Positions 7,658 through 14,569 are shown, counted from the stretch's first letter. The stretch is 16,093 nt of DNA from Proteobacteria bacterium UBA2383 (GCA_002343485.1 DDST01000126.1:1-16093); one strand, 5' to 3'. Notes: generated from the letters alone by a model not told the origin. Translations and numbers: made by a program.

Positions 7658-7671
7658 TACTCTATAGAGTA
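7658..7671. promoter_or_regulatory. 14-bp palindrome in a divergent promoter region
   Basis: TACTCTATAGAGTA is a perfect 14-bp palindrome between the divergent DUF2934 (start 7564) and SprA-like (start 7756) genes. Its TATAGAG half recurs at 7676-7682, and ACCGGT, another palindrome, lies between them. A dimeric regulator binding here could control both genes. Downstream, TAGGATAAT near 7693 could be a -10 element for the rightward gene, but I see no matching -35. Confidence 0.45.
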
Positions 7672-7755
7672 CCGGTATAGAGAAAAAATCAGGCTAGGAT
7701 AATCTTTAAATCTTGGTCAGAATCAACGATGAAATTTTAAATTTAGGAAGCGGTA

Positions 7756-8409
7756 ATGATCGGCGGTGTCCATTCTAGCGATTATTCTTACATACCACAG
7801 GTTCATGCTAGCGGAAGCGATTCACTCCGGGAGCTGCAAACGAACGGCAATGATTCCCTTCTACAAGGGCGCGATGCGCGCAGCAAGAATAATCCCGGAA
7901 CTGGCAAGAATCAGGCAAATGCGGCCACACCCCCTCAAGCTAAAATCCAGTTGACTGAAGCAGAACTGGCGGTGGTGCGCGAATTGAAGCAGCGTGACCA
8001 AAAAGTACGCCAGCATGAAATGGCCCATATCATGGCGAGTGGCGGATTGGCACAAGGAGGCCCCAGCTACACCTACCAAAAAGGTCCAGATGGGAAGAAT
8101 TATGCCATAGGCGGGCATGTCAATCTCGACATTTCACCGGGCAAGACGCCTGAGGAAACCCTGCAAAAAGCCCAAACCATTCAAGCTGCCGCCACAGCAC
8201 CGATAGACCCTTCTAGCCAGGATCGCTCCATCGCAGCCAAGGCTAGCCAGATGGCCATGAAGGCACGGATGGAACTCGCCCAGCATCAAGCCACCGGACG
8301 AAACAGCTTATCCCAACCCGGCGATGACTCACCGGCCAGCCGGCTGGCCCGGCGGTTTTTCTCCGCCGTCACGCCTCAGCCGGGGTCTTTGATTGAATTA
8401 ACTGCGTAA
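7756..8409 (+). CDS. SprA-related family protein, putative zinc metalloprotease
   Basis: A 217-residue protein of the family annotated from memory as 'SprA-related' or 'putative metalloprotease CJM1_0395'. The core (residues about 65-175) has the zinc-binding HEMAH at 87-91 preceded by a helix (LTEAELAVVRELKQRDQKVRQ). It is followed by GGPSYTYQKGPDGKNYAIGGHVNLDISP (in outline 101-128), where the family keeps a Tyr-rich strand, and then PEETLQKAQTIQAAATAP and a conserved Ala-rich helix. The N-terminal 60 residues are low-complexity and polar, and the C-terminal 40 are variable. There is no signal peptide. AGGA lies about 8 nt before the ATG. The family's protease activity is inferred from the HExxH motif only. 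Confidence 0.8.
   Translation: MIGGVHSSDYSYIPQVHASGSDSLRELQTNGNDSLLQGRDARSKNNPGTGKNQANAATPPQAKIQLTEAELAVVRELKQRDQKVRQHEMAHIMASGGLAQGGPSYTYQKGPDGKNYAIGGHVNLDISPGKTPEETLQKAQTIQAAATAPIDPSSQDRSIAAKASQMAMKARMELAQHQATGRNSLSQPGDDSPASRLARRFFSAVTPQPGSLIELTA
8334..8349. repeat. 16-bp perfect palindrome inside the SprA-like gene
   Basis: GGCCAGCCGGCTGGCC is a perfect 16-bp palindrome coding for part of the variable C-terminus (Ala-Ser-Arg-Leu-Ala region). It is followed at once by GGCGG-N7-CCGCC (8351-8367), a second small hairpin with a T-run in its loop. Together they form a GC-rich structured block about 45 bp before the stop. Confidence 0.6.
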
Positions 8410-8488
8410 GCCTGCTTAATCACTGACGCAATACAAGGCCAGCGATGCTTTCTTGATTGAGCGGAATTGACTTGGGAGTAAAACGGCC

Positions 8489-9229
8489 ATGCACAATCTG
8501 AATGGAAAAACGGCAATCATCACCGGCGCATCGCGAGGCATTGGAGCTAGCATTGCCAAAGCGCTGGCCGCCGCTGGCGCACGTGTAGTTGTGAATTATG
8601 CGCAGAATCAGATCGCAGCGCATCACGTCATCTCCGCCATCCAGGCTGAAGGCGGTGAAGCCATTGCTTATCAGGCCGATGTCAGTCAAACCATTGAAGT
8701 GAAAGCGTTATTCGATACCGCAATTCAACACTTCGGCGATGTGCATATCCTGGTCAACAACGCCGCTATCATGACCAACCACGCTTTGGTAGATACCACT
8801 GATGCGGATTTCGATCAGATTTTCGCGATCAACGTCCGGGGTGTATTCAACACCTTGCGCGAGAGCGCGCATCGATTGGCCAGCAACGGACGCATCATCA
8901 ACCTGTCGACCACGGTAACCCGGCTTTTGCTACCTCACTACGGCGCCTACGCTGCATCCAAGGGAGCCGTGGAGCAATTGAGCCGGGTATTCGCCAAGGA
9001 GATAGGAAGCCGGGGAATCACCGTGAACGTTGTCTCACCGGGGCCAACTCATACCGAACTGTTTACTCATGGCAAAAGTGAAGAAACCATTCAACGTCTG
9101 GCAGCGATGTCCGCATTTGGCCGTATTGCTGAACCTGAGGATATCGCCCGGGTGGTTGTGTTTCTCGCCAGCGACGAGGCCGCTTGGGTTACTGGGCAAA
9201 ATATTGGGGCAAACGGCGGATTTGCGTGA
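8489..9229 (+). CDS. SDR-family NAD(P)-dependent oxidoreductase
   Basis: A 246-residue classical short-chain dehydrogenase/reductase. The dinucleotide-binding TGASRGIG is at 12-19, the NNA motif at 90-92, the catalytic Ser at 140, YAASK at 154-158 (Tyr154, Lys158), and the PG motif at 184-185. The C-terminus has the usual SDEAAWVTGQNIGANGG. Length and motifs are those of FabG/glucose-dehydrogenase-type members. Arg16 after the glycine-rich Ser favours NADP(H). The substrate cannot be read from the sequence. GGGAG lies about 11 nt before the ATG. It follows the SprA-like gene by 79 bp on the same strand and converges on the nif cluster. Confidence 0.88.
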   Translation: MHNLNGKTAIITGASRGIGASIAKALAAAGARVVVNYAQNQIAAHHVISAIQAEGGEAIAYQADVSQTIEVKALFDTAIQHFGDVHILVNNAAIMTNHALVDTTDADFDQIFAINVRGVFNTLRESAHRLASNGRIINLSTTVTRLLLPHYGAYAASKGAVEQLSRVFAKEIGSRGITVNVVSPGPTHTELFTHGKSEETIQRLAAMSAFGRIAEPEDIARVVVFLASDEAAWVTGQNIGANGGFA

Positions 9230-9338
9230 GTTTCTAAGGAGTACGCGCAGAATTTCAAGCGCTCACGCATGAGCGGCAACTGCCTAAAACCGCCTGCACG
9301 CGGAACCTTGAATAAAGATCAAATTGATCAAGCAGGTC

Positions 9339-9767
9339 TTACACTGCCACGCCCAAAATAACACTCGTTGACTTAAACACAGCAATTGCCTCGCTGCCTT
9401 CCTTAAGTCCCAGCCCATCGATGCTCTCATTGGTAATGAGCGCGGTCACCCTCTCTCCACCGGCCAACTGAATCACAACCTCGCTATTGACCGCTCCCTT
9501 TTGGCATTTCACTACTGTGCCGTGCAACTGGTTACGGGCGCTCAGCCGCAGAGGAACATCAGGGGCCATGACGATCACCGAGGACGCCTTGACCAGCGCG
9601 TAAACGTCAACGCCATCCTGGATACCTAGATTCTCCAGACTCTTGCTAGTAATCAGGGCGGTAATCTGATCATCCCCACCGATATCGACACTGACATCCG
9701 CGTTGATTTGGCCAATATGCAGAACCGTTGCCCGGCCCTTGAACTGATTCCTGGTGCTGACGTTCAT
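9339..9767 (-). CDS. Two-domain molbindin (Mop/ModG-like), nif-associated
   Basis: A 142-residue cytoplasmic molybdate/tungstate-binding protein made of two tandem Mop (TOBE-type) domains. Repeat 1 covers about residues 4-68 (TRNQFKG...ALVKASSVIV) and repeat 2 about 76-140 (SARNQLHG...AVFKSTSVILG). The length and di-Mop arrangement match ModG of Azotobacter, which buffers intracellular molybdate. Two ATG codons are adjacent; the second (9767) is preferred because GGAG stands 7 nt upstream of it. It is the last gene of the nif block here, 125 bp after the ferredoxin, from which it is separated by a strong inverted repeat. A role in supplying Mo for the cofactor is inferred from context. Confidence 0.88.
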   Translation of the reverse strand: MNVSTRNQFKGRATVLHIGQINADVSVDIGGDDQITALITSKSLENLGIQDGVDVYALVKASSVIVMAPDVPLRLSARNQLHGTVVKCQKGAVNSEVVIQLAGGERVTALITNESIDGLGLKEGSEAIAVFKSTSVILGVAV

Positions 9768-9819
9768 CATCGATCTCCGTGCAAAGGGTCTCTTTCATTG
9801 CCAGTGCGCCTGCCGGCTC

Positions 9820-9858
9820 ACGGATCATCGTCCGGGTATCAACCGGACGATGATCCGT
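9820..9858. repeat. 16-bp perfect inverted repeat between ferredoxin and modG-like genes
   Basis: Arms ACGGATCATCGTCCGG (9820-9835) and CCGGACGATGATCCGT (9843-9858) are perfectly complementary around a 7-nt loop (GTATCAA). It lies 34 bp after the ferredoxin stop and about 50 bp before the modG-like start, in the direction of transcription. There is no T-run on either side, so it does not look like a standard intrinsic terminator. It may protect the 3' end of the upstream mRNA, attenuate read-through, or be a protein-binding site. Confidence 0.8.
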
Positions 9859-9892
9859 CCGTTCAGGGAATCAACTCCAAAGTGAGGATTCT

Positions 9893-10213
9893 TTATGCCG
9901 CCAGGGGCAACGCGGAATGCGTAAAGCAGGCTTTGGGGCAGACTCGCGAACAGGCTTCGCAACCGATACAGTCCATGGCATTTGATAAGGTCATGAAGGA
10001 ATTATCACTATCGTCATCATCGTCATCGTCATCGTCGTCATCCAAATCGACATCGTCAATTGCCCGCTGTACGATGGTCAGCACATCACGCGGGCAGACC
10101 TTATAGCAGCGTCCGCAACCAATGCACTTTTCCTCGTTCAATCCGGTGACGAACTGGGGAATCCAAGGGGTGCCTCCCCGGGTGACGCCAGTGATATTGG
10201 GTTCTGCGCCCAT
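9893..10213 (-). CDS. fdxB: Nif-specific ferredoxin III, 2[4Fe-4S]
   Basis: A 106-residue ferredoxin of the nif-specific type III family. Two cluster motifs are present: CIGCGRCYKVCP (Cys30, 33, 36, 40) and CIGCEACSRVCP (Cys82, 85, 88, 92), enough for two [4Fe-4S] clusters. The N-terminal TRGGTPWIPQFVTGL is typical of the family. Between the motifs lies an Asp-rich linker (residues 53-70) with 11 consecutive Asp, encoded by a trinucleotide repeat. The protein is thought to donate electrons to nitrogenase or to cofactor assembly. GAGG lies 9 nt before the ATG. It sits 83 bp after nifX and before the ModG-like gene, a common nif order. The symbol fdxB is used by analogy. Confidence 0.9.
   Translation of the reverse strand: MGAEPNITGVTRGGTPWIPQFVTGLNEEKCIGCGRCYKVCPRDVLTIVQRAIDDVDLDDDDDDDDDDDSDNSFMTLSNAMDCIGCEACSRVCPKACFTHSALPLAA
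10010..10042. repeat. GAY microsatellite encoding 11 Asp in the ferredoxin
   Basis: Thirty-three bases, read as mixed GAT/GAC codons on the minus strand, encode Asp58-Asp68. The alternation of GAT and GAC makes hexameric and trinucleotide repeats that could slip during replication, always in steps of three, so the tract could lengthen or shorten without breaking the frame. Confidence 0.9.
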
Positions 10214-10296
10214 AATTTTTTACCTCGCTTACATTGGTATGCCCGGTACGGACACGCACAGTCAGACCAGGCAATGAAAAGAACCATTGATCGCCT

Positions 10297-10728
10297 TCAC
10301 TCTTGCCAGCCTTCGGCTTCCATCACTGCGAACCGTGCATTATCGATCTTGCGCTGACGGATCATTGCGCGGCTGAGCCAAGCTGGCGCATCGCCATGAA
10401 GCGCTACTTGCAGTTCAGCAACCAGCGATGCGATGGACTTGCAGGGCTCGACTCGAAGCGGTTGAACGCCAAGGGTTAACAATTGCTGAATAGCAGAGCC
10501 GCCGATCGCTTCGCAGTAGATCACCGCGCAACCCTTCAGCAAGGCCAACTTGGCGGCAAGTTTATCTTCATGGCCGTCACGGTCGAGTGAGCCGAATTGA
10601 GCGAATTCCACCATCGTTGCCTGCTCAGGCGTCACCGCGTAAATCAGAATGCCGCTGGCCGCGCCAAAATGCTGATTAACCCGTTGGCGATCGCTGGTGG
10701 CAAAAGCCGCCTTGATGGGGGGTGTCAT
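10297..10728 (-). CDS. nifX: NifX, FeMo-cofactor precursor carrier
   Basis: A 143-residue protein of the dinitrogenase iron-molybdenum cofactor-binding family. It starts PPIKAAFATSDRQRVNQHFGAASGILIYAV, in outline residues 3-32, where QHFG carries the conserved His of this fold. NifX binds NifB-co and the VK-cluster and passes them between NifB, NifEN and other carriers. The ATG at 10728 is chosen because GAGGAG lies 7 nt upstream and the protein then begins at the conserved strand; an in-frame upstream start at 10803 would overlap nifN. It follows nifN by 10 nt, its ribosome site overlapping the nifN stop, which implies coupling. The length is slightly short of the 156-158 residues usual elsewhere. 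Confidence 0.92.
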   Translation of the reverse strand: MTPPIKAAFATSDRQRVNQHFGAASGILIYAVTPEQATMVEFAQFGSLDRDGHEDKLAAKLALLKGCAVIYCEAIGGSAIQQLLTLGVQPLRVEPCKSIASLVAELQVALHGDAPAWLSRAMIRQRKIDNARFAVMEAEGWQE

Positions 10729-10738
10729 GTGCTGCTCC

Positions 10739-12172
10739 TCAATGCCACCGGCTAGAATCCGCAGATGCCTGAGTAGCGCCATGGCAAGCCTCCCATCGTT
10801 CATCGGCCTTGAGTGAATAAATTGAGTGATAGGGCGTCACTGCGTGCTCGGCATGCGCTAGCAATGCATTCGCCAGATCAAATAGCCCCTGCCGGGCGCC
10901 TCGATAGCCGATCCAGGCCCGCTGATAACCGCCAAACTGGTCATGAAGCGGATAACCAGCACGCAATAAGGGCAACCCCAACCGTTGGGCCATTTCTGCA
11001 ACGTGGGAACTGCCAATCAGGAGCTCTGCTCCGTGCTCACACACCAGATGTTCTAAATCCTCCAAATCACCAATATGGATTTGCGCCAACGGCAATTGCG
11101 ACAGAATCGGCGCAACGGCTGGCGCAACCGCAGCAACGACTTCAGCACCCATATCCGCCAGCAACTGGCTAAAACCATGCAACAGATCAGGTTCAGCAGC
11201 GATAGCAATCCGCGCTCGGCCCAAAAGGAAATGTGTATCCAGCATGGCATCCTGCAATTGAGCGCGTTGCCGGGTCAACGCTGCGGGTACCGGTTGGCCA
11301 GTGATCCCCGCCAAGGTCATCACCAACCGGTCACTCGCATCCAGTCCAAACAGGTGCGGGAAGCAGTGCACGGGTACCCGAGTACGCTCGTGCAGCAAAT
11401 CAGCAGCCGGGTATAAGGAGGCGCCTATCACCAAGGTTGCCACAGCATCATTCAAGGTGGCGAAAGCGGCCAAAGGGGTACCGCCGGCCGTCAGCGGATT
11501 GTAATCTTCTGCGTCGAGGTGCCCATCCAGGGAATCGGAGAGATCGGGAATGAACACCGGGTGTAAATCGAAACGCTCAATCAACTCGCGCAGAACCTCC
11601 AGATCACCCGGCGTCAGCGAGGCTCCGCACAGCACGTTAACCCGGCGGGGAGAATGATCGGATTTCTGGCGTCTTATCCGATTTACTGCTTCTAAGGGAG
11701 TCCATGCAGAGATCATCGCCTTGACTGTGGCAGCAAAGCCGCTTTCCAGGCAACCGCTGAAATCGGGCGTGTTAACGGGTACAACACGAACGGCCTGGAA
11801 TTCTGGGTAACGTTCCCGAAATATCTTGAGCACCCGCTGGATATCCGTACCCTGCGCCTCGGTTAAGCCCGTGGTCAGCAATCCCACTGCGGCGGGCCGA
11901 TATTTTTCACAGACAGTGTGTAACCCATCCAGCAGGCTGTCGTCGGCACCCATGATGCTGCTAATCGGGTCCAGCGCGCTGGTTTGCAACGGAATCGGTT
12001 CACGGAAATGGCGCACCAGGAAGACTTTGGCAAAGGCCGTGCAGCCCTGTGCGCCATGGAGCAAGGGAATCGCCCGGTTCAGCCCCAGGATCGCCAGACT
12101 GGCGCCCAGGGGCTGACTGGTTTTCAGCGGACTGACCGATAGCGGTTTGCTGCGACGGATAACTTCAGCCAT
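10739..12172 (-). CDS. nifN: NifN, beta-type subunit of the FeMo-cofactor scaffold
   Basis: A 477-residue homologue of the NifK-type subunit. With NifE it forms the NifEN tetramer on which NifB-co is matured by Mo and homocitrate insertion. Diagnostic segments: SVSPLKTSQPLGASLAILGL near the N-terminus; HGAQGCTAFAKVFLVRHFREP with Cys44, a cluster ligand position in Azotobacter NifN; GLLTTGLTEAQGTD; VNTPDFSGCLESGF; LTPGDLE; SDSLDGHL; QRAQLQDAMLDTHF; and PYHSIYS near the C-terminus. The ATG at 12172 was chosen because it gives the family N-terminus (MAEVIRRSK) and Cys44 in register, with GGAG 7 nt upstream; a start at 12208 would add 12 residues. It overlaps the end of nifE by 8 nt. The frame is intact. 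Confidence 0.96.
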   Translation of the reverse strand: MAEVIRRSKPLSVSPLKTSQPLGASLAILGLNRAIPLLHGAQGCTAFAKVFLVRHFREPIPLQTSALDPISSIMGADDSLLDGLHTVCEKYRPAAVGLLTTGLTEAQGTDIQRVLKIFRERYPEFQAVRVVPVNTPDFSGCLESGFAATVKAMISAWTPLEAVNRIRRQKSDHSPRRVNVLCGASLTPGDLEVLRELIERFDLHPVFIPDLSDSLDGHLDAEDYNPLTAGGTPLAAFATLNDAVATLVIGASLYPAADLLHERTRVPVHCFPHLFGLDASDRLVMTLAGITGQPVPAALTRQRAQLQDAMLDTHFLLGRARIAIAAEPDLLHGFSQLLADMGAEVVAAVAPAVAPILSQLPLAQIHIGDLEDLEHLVCEHGAELLIGSSHVAEMAQRLGLPLLRAGYPLHDQFGGYQRAWIGYRGARQGLFDLANALLAHAEHAVTPYHSIYSLKADERWEACHGATQASADSSRWH

Positions 12173-13619
12173 GAGCTTTCTCCAGTTCACACGGACTTCC
12201 ACCCTCACCCCCGGCCTTTCTCCCGCCAGCGGACGAGGAGAGCACGCTCCAAGGTGCTGGCCGGCGTACTGCCTGCCAAACCGGGCTTTCCAGCGAGCGG
12301 GTTAACTCCCGCGCCAGCGTGACCAGCCCTCGATACCCGGCATAGCCGCGTTCCCGTTCCTGATTAATATCCAGGAAGGGTAGCCGGGCCTTGAGGGCGG
12401 TATATAGATTGCGGCCACCCGCGACCAGAATGTCAGCTTGATAGGCGTGGACAAGGTCGAGCAGGCCGCGAGGATTGCCATCCTCGATCAGGTGAGCCTC
12501 TGCGCCCATAAGTTCGCGAATGCGCGCCTTGTCTTCCTCCGTGGATTTCTTCGTCCCCGTGGCCACCACAGTGATGCCCAACTCCTGGAGGGCAGAGACG
12601 ATCGACCAGGACTTAACCCCACCGGTATAGAGCAGGGCGCGTTTGCCCTGTAACTGCTTTCGCCAGGGAGCCAATTCGGCATGAATGTGCGCCTCTTCAC
12701 GGGCAATCAACGTTTCGGTACGCTGGCTTAAGTCTGCATCGTCAAGCAGGGCAGCAAATTGACGCAGGCTGTTGGAAACTTCCTGAGCACCGTAGAAACT
12801 CCCTTCGAACCAGGGTGCGCCAAACCGCTCGTGTAGTTTGCGGGCGACGTTGAGCATGGCGCGTGAGCAGACCACCATGTTAACTTCGGCGCGATGCATG
12901 GTCTGAATTTCCCGGAAACGCGCATCCCCCGACAGGGAACACAGCACGCGCAACCCTAGTTCATCGAACAATGGCAGGGTATTCCACAGCTCACCGGCAA
13001 TGTTGTACTCGCCAATCAGATTAATGTCGTGGACCGTCAGATCAGGCCGGGCCGGGTCAACCGGTGGCGGCTCTGGCTCATGCCCGCCCACCACATACTT
13101 CACCATGGCTTCGCCAGCGATGCGATTTCCAAGATTTTTGCTACCGTAGAAACCAGCAGAATCGATAGGAATGACCGGCACGCCCCAACGTTCAGCCGCA
13201 GCCTTGCAAACCGCATCCAGATCATCGCCAATGAGCGCGGTGACGCAGGTGCTGTAAACAAAGACTGCCGCTGGCGAATAACGGTCGATGGCCTGTTTAA
13301 TGCCATGAAACAAGCGTTTCTCGCCACGACCCATGATCACGTCCTGTTCGTTCAGATCAGTGGTCATGCCGAGTTTGAACAAGGCGGGGCCGCTGGAGCG
13401 GGTTCCACGATTGTCCCAGGAGTTGCCCGCGCAGGCGATCGGGCCATGCACGATATGAGCAACATCGGCGATAGGCAGCAGGGCGATCTGTGCGCCGTCA
13501 AACGCGCAACCGCCAGCCGCCGCACCAGGTACAGGACGGGCGCAACCAGATTTAGCCGCTTGCTGATTATGCGTGCAAGCCGGTTCGTCACGTAAGGCGG
13601 CAAGATCGCTGGCTTTCAT
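12165..13619 (-). CDS. nifE: NifE, alpha-type subunit of the FeMo-cofactor scaffold, with an extended C-terminus
   Basis: A 484-residue homologue of NifD that pairs with NifN. The start ATG at 13619 gives the family N-terminus MKASDLAALRDEPACTHN. Cluster cysteines are at 38 (GGCAFDG), 63 (GPIACAGNSWDNRG), 125 (VYSTCVTALIGDD) and 251 (VVCSRAML), the positions expected from Azotobacter NifE. Other signatures are DLNEQDVIMGRGEKRL, GFYGSKNLGNRIAGE, FEGSFYG, TGGVKSWS and VAGGRNLYTALK. The normal domain ends at VRRPAPW (about 451-457). The last 27 residues form a Gly/Ser-rich tail encoded by a sequence resembling a dispersed palindromic repeat. There is no Shine-Dalgarno before the ATG; the preceding 30 nt are pyrimidine-rich. 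It lies 74 bp after nifF and overlaps nifN by 8 nt. Confidence 0.96.
   Translation of the reverse strand: MKASDLAALRDEPACTHNQQAAKSGCARPVPGAAAGGCAFDGAQIALLPIADVAHIVHGPIACAGNSWDNRGTRSSGPALFKLGMTTDLNEQDVIMGRGEKRLFHGIKQAIDRYSPAAVFVYSTCVTALIGDDLDAVCKAAAERWGVPVIPIDSAGFYGSKNLGNRIAGEAMVKYVVGGHEPEPPPVDPARPDLTVHDINLIGEYNIAGELWNTLPLFDELGLRVLCSLSGDARFREIQTMHRAEVNMVVCSRAMLNVARKLHERFGAPWFEGSFYGAQEVSNSLRQFAALLDDADLSQRTETLIAREEAHIHAELAPWRKQLQGKRALLYTGGVKSWSIVSALQELGITVVATGTKKSTEEDKARIRELMGAEAHLIEDGNPRGLLDLVHAYQADILVAGGRNLYTALKARLPFLDINQERERGYAGYRGLVTLARELTRSLESPVWQAVRRPAPWSVLSSSAGGRKAGGEGGSPCELEKAHG
12202..12242. repeat. Dispersed-repeat-like sequence inside the 3' end of nifE
   Basis: The block CCCTCACCCCCGGCC followed by TTTCTCCCGCCAGCGG and GAGGAGAG resembles the very common proteobacterial intergenic repeat of the form 'CCCTCACCCC..CTCTCCC-GC-GGGAGAGGG', here somewhat decayed. 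On the minus strand it encodes the Ser-Ala-Gly-Gly-Arg-Lys-Ala-Gly-Gly-Glu-Gly-Gly part of the NifE tail. The match is to a remembered pattern and needs a genome-wide search. Confidence 0.55.
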
Positions 13620-13654
13620 GAGGTTAAAGGCCAAAGGTGAGAGGTTAAAAGTCT

Positions 13655-13685
13655 GGCGGATTAAAGGGCGTGCGCTTCATCCGCC
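13655..13685 (-). promoter_or_regulatory. Hairpin in the nifF-nifE leader
   Basis: GGCGGAT (13655-13661) and ATCCGCC (13679-13685) form a 7-bp perfect stem with a 17-nt loop, 36 nt upstream of the nifE ATG. Closer to the start, TTTAACCTC occurs twice (in the minus-strand sense), the second copy touching the ATG; these pyrimidine stretches are complementary to, not like, a Shine-Dalgarno. A 12-codon frame with ATG at 13680 and stop ending at 13645 also lies in this gap. The combination suggests a site of translational control or mRNA processing between nifF and nifE. Confidence 0.4.
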
Positions 13686-13693
13686 TTGCATGA

Positions 13694-14218
13694 TCAATCC
13701 GCTACGGCCACGCCTAACAACTCCGGCTTGACCAAATCCAGCCACTCCTCCAGACGCTCATCGGTCAGGTCCGCCTGGTTGTCCTGGTCGAGTACCAAAC
13801 CGACGAATTCACCATCGTGCAGCGCCTTGGATTTTTCAAACTCATAGCCCTCCGCCGGCCAGCTCCCGACAAAACGCGCACCCAGCTTTTTGAGCTTTTT
13901 GTAGGTGATACCCAAGGCATCCACAAACTCGGCGGGATAACCGACTTGGTCACCTAGCCCAAACAAGGCAACCGGTTTTCCTTCGAAATGGCTCGCTTCC
14001 ACGTGGCTCAGAAACTCCGTGAGTGGATCGGGCAATTCACCGTCACCCAAGGTCGGCGTGCCGATGATCAGTGCCTCACAACCCCGCATCGCTTCGGGCG
14101 TGGTCTTCGCCATATCGAAGAGTTCAATTTCATCTTCTGCAAACTGTTTCTTGATCCGCTTGGCGATCTTGCGCGTGTTGCCGGTGTCGGTGGTATAGAA
14201 CAAGCCGATCTTAGCCAT
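13694..14218 (-). CDS. nifF: NifF, nitrogen-fixation flavodoxin
   Basis: A 174-residue long-chain flavodoxin that carries electrons to nitrogenase reductase. The FMN-phosphate loop TTDTGNTRKIA is at 9-19. The flavin-flanking loops are TPTLGDGELPDP (54-65), which has Leu where many flavodoxins have Trp, as in Azotobacter NifF, and GLGDQVGYP (87-95) with the stacking Tyr94. The C-terminal GYEFEKSKAL...FVGLVLDQDNQADLTDERLEEWL is typical of the NifF group. GAGG stands 8 nt before the ATG. The placement inside the nifKTY...nifENX run rather than elsewhere in the genome points to nif-specific use. The gene is intact. Confidence 0.94.
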   Translation of the reverse strand: MAKIGLFYTTDTGNTRKIAKRIKKQFAEDEIELFDMAKTTPEAMRGCEALIIGTPTLGDGELPDPLTEFLSHVEASHFEGKPVALFGLGDQVGYPAEFVDALGITYKKLKKLGARFVGSWPAEGYEFEKSKALHDGEFVGLVLDQDNQADLTDERLEEWLDLVKPELLGVAVAD

Positions 14219-14290
14219 GATGATTACCTCACTGAGTGAAATAAGTGGTTTCGCAACTGCTCAGACCCCATCAAGGAGGGCGGGCGTCTT

Positions 14291-14569
14291 TCAAGAATCC
14301 ATACATTCCGCTGTGACTGCCGCCAGCACGACCCCAGTCGCTACATGGGGATCATCGGTCAGGCGTAAACAATGCTGGCGGCCATCCACCAGGTACAAAT
14401 TGATCCTTGCACCATGTAGCACCGGTTCCATATCGTTGATGTCATCGTCGAGACAATGCGTGAAATACAAACCGGGATAGACTGTGCGCAAGTGGCTGAG
14501 GGCGGCGTAATCTATGTTGCGGGTTTCTGCCCACTGGGCGATATCATTCAATTGGCGAGGCGTGATCAT
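14291..14569 (-). CDS. Small nif-associated protein, DUF6129-like
   Basis: A 92-residue protein. From memory it matches a family (DUF6129) found in nif clusters next to nifY or nifE in proteobacteria. Conserved-looking blocks are LRTVYPGLYFTHCLDDDI (27-44), where a Cys is followed by three acidic residues, and NLYLVDGRQHCLRLTDDPHVATGVVLA (57-83, in outline). The function is unknown. The His-Cys-rich, acidic pattern could bind metal, but this is speculation. Its ATG overlaps the nifY stop as ATGA, so translation is probably coupled. nifF follows 72 bp downstream. The gene is certain from frame and context; the family label is moderate. Confidence 0.75.
   Translation of the reverse strand: MITPRQLNDIAQWAETRNIDYAALSHLRTVYPGLYFTHCLDDDINDMEPVLHGARINLYLVDGRQHCLRLTDDPHVATGVVLAAVTAECMDS

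Noticed and set aside
10010..10042. Asp tract as a frameshift or assembly artefact
   Set aside because: Both cluster motifs are in the same frame on either side and the family has acidic linkers, so the protein is intact. The exact length could still be misassembled.
10214..10296. Possible sigma-54 promoter before the ferredoxin
   Set aside because: I looked for TGGCAC-N5-TTGC on the minus strand here and in the other nif gaps and found no acceptable match.
13029..13595. Plus-strand open frame of 188 codons opposite nifE
   Set aside because: It mirrors the coding pattern of nifE and has no independent start signal or motif.
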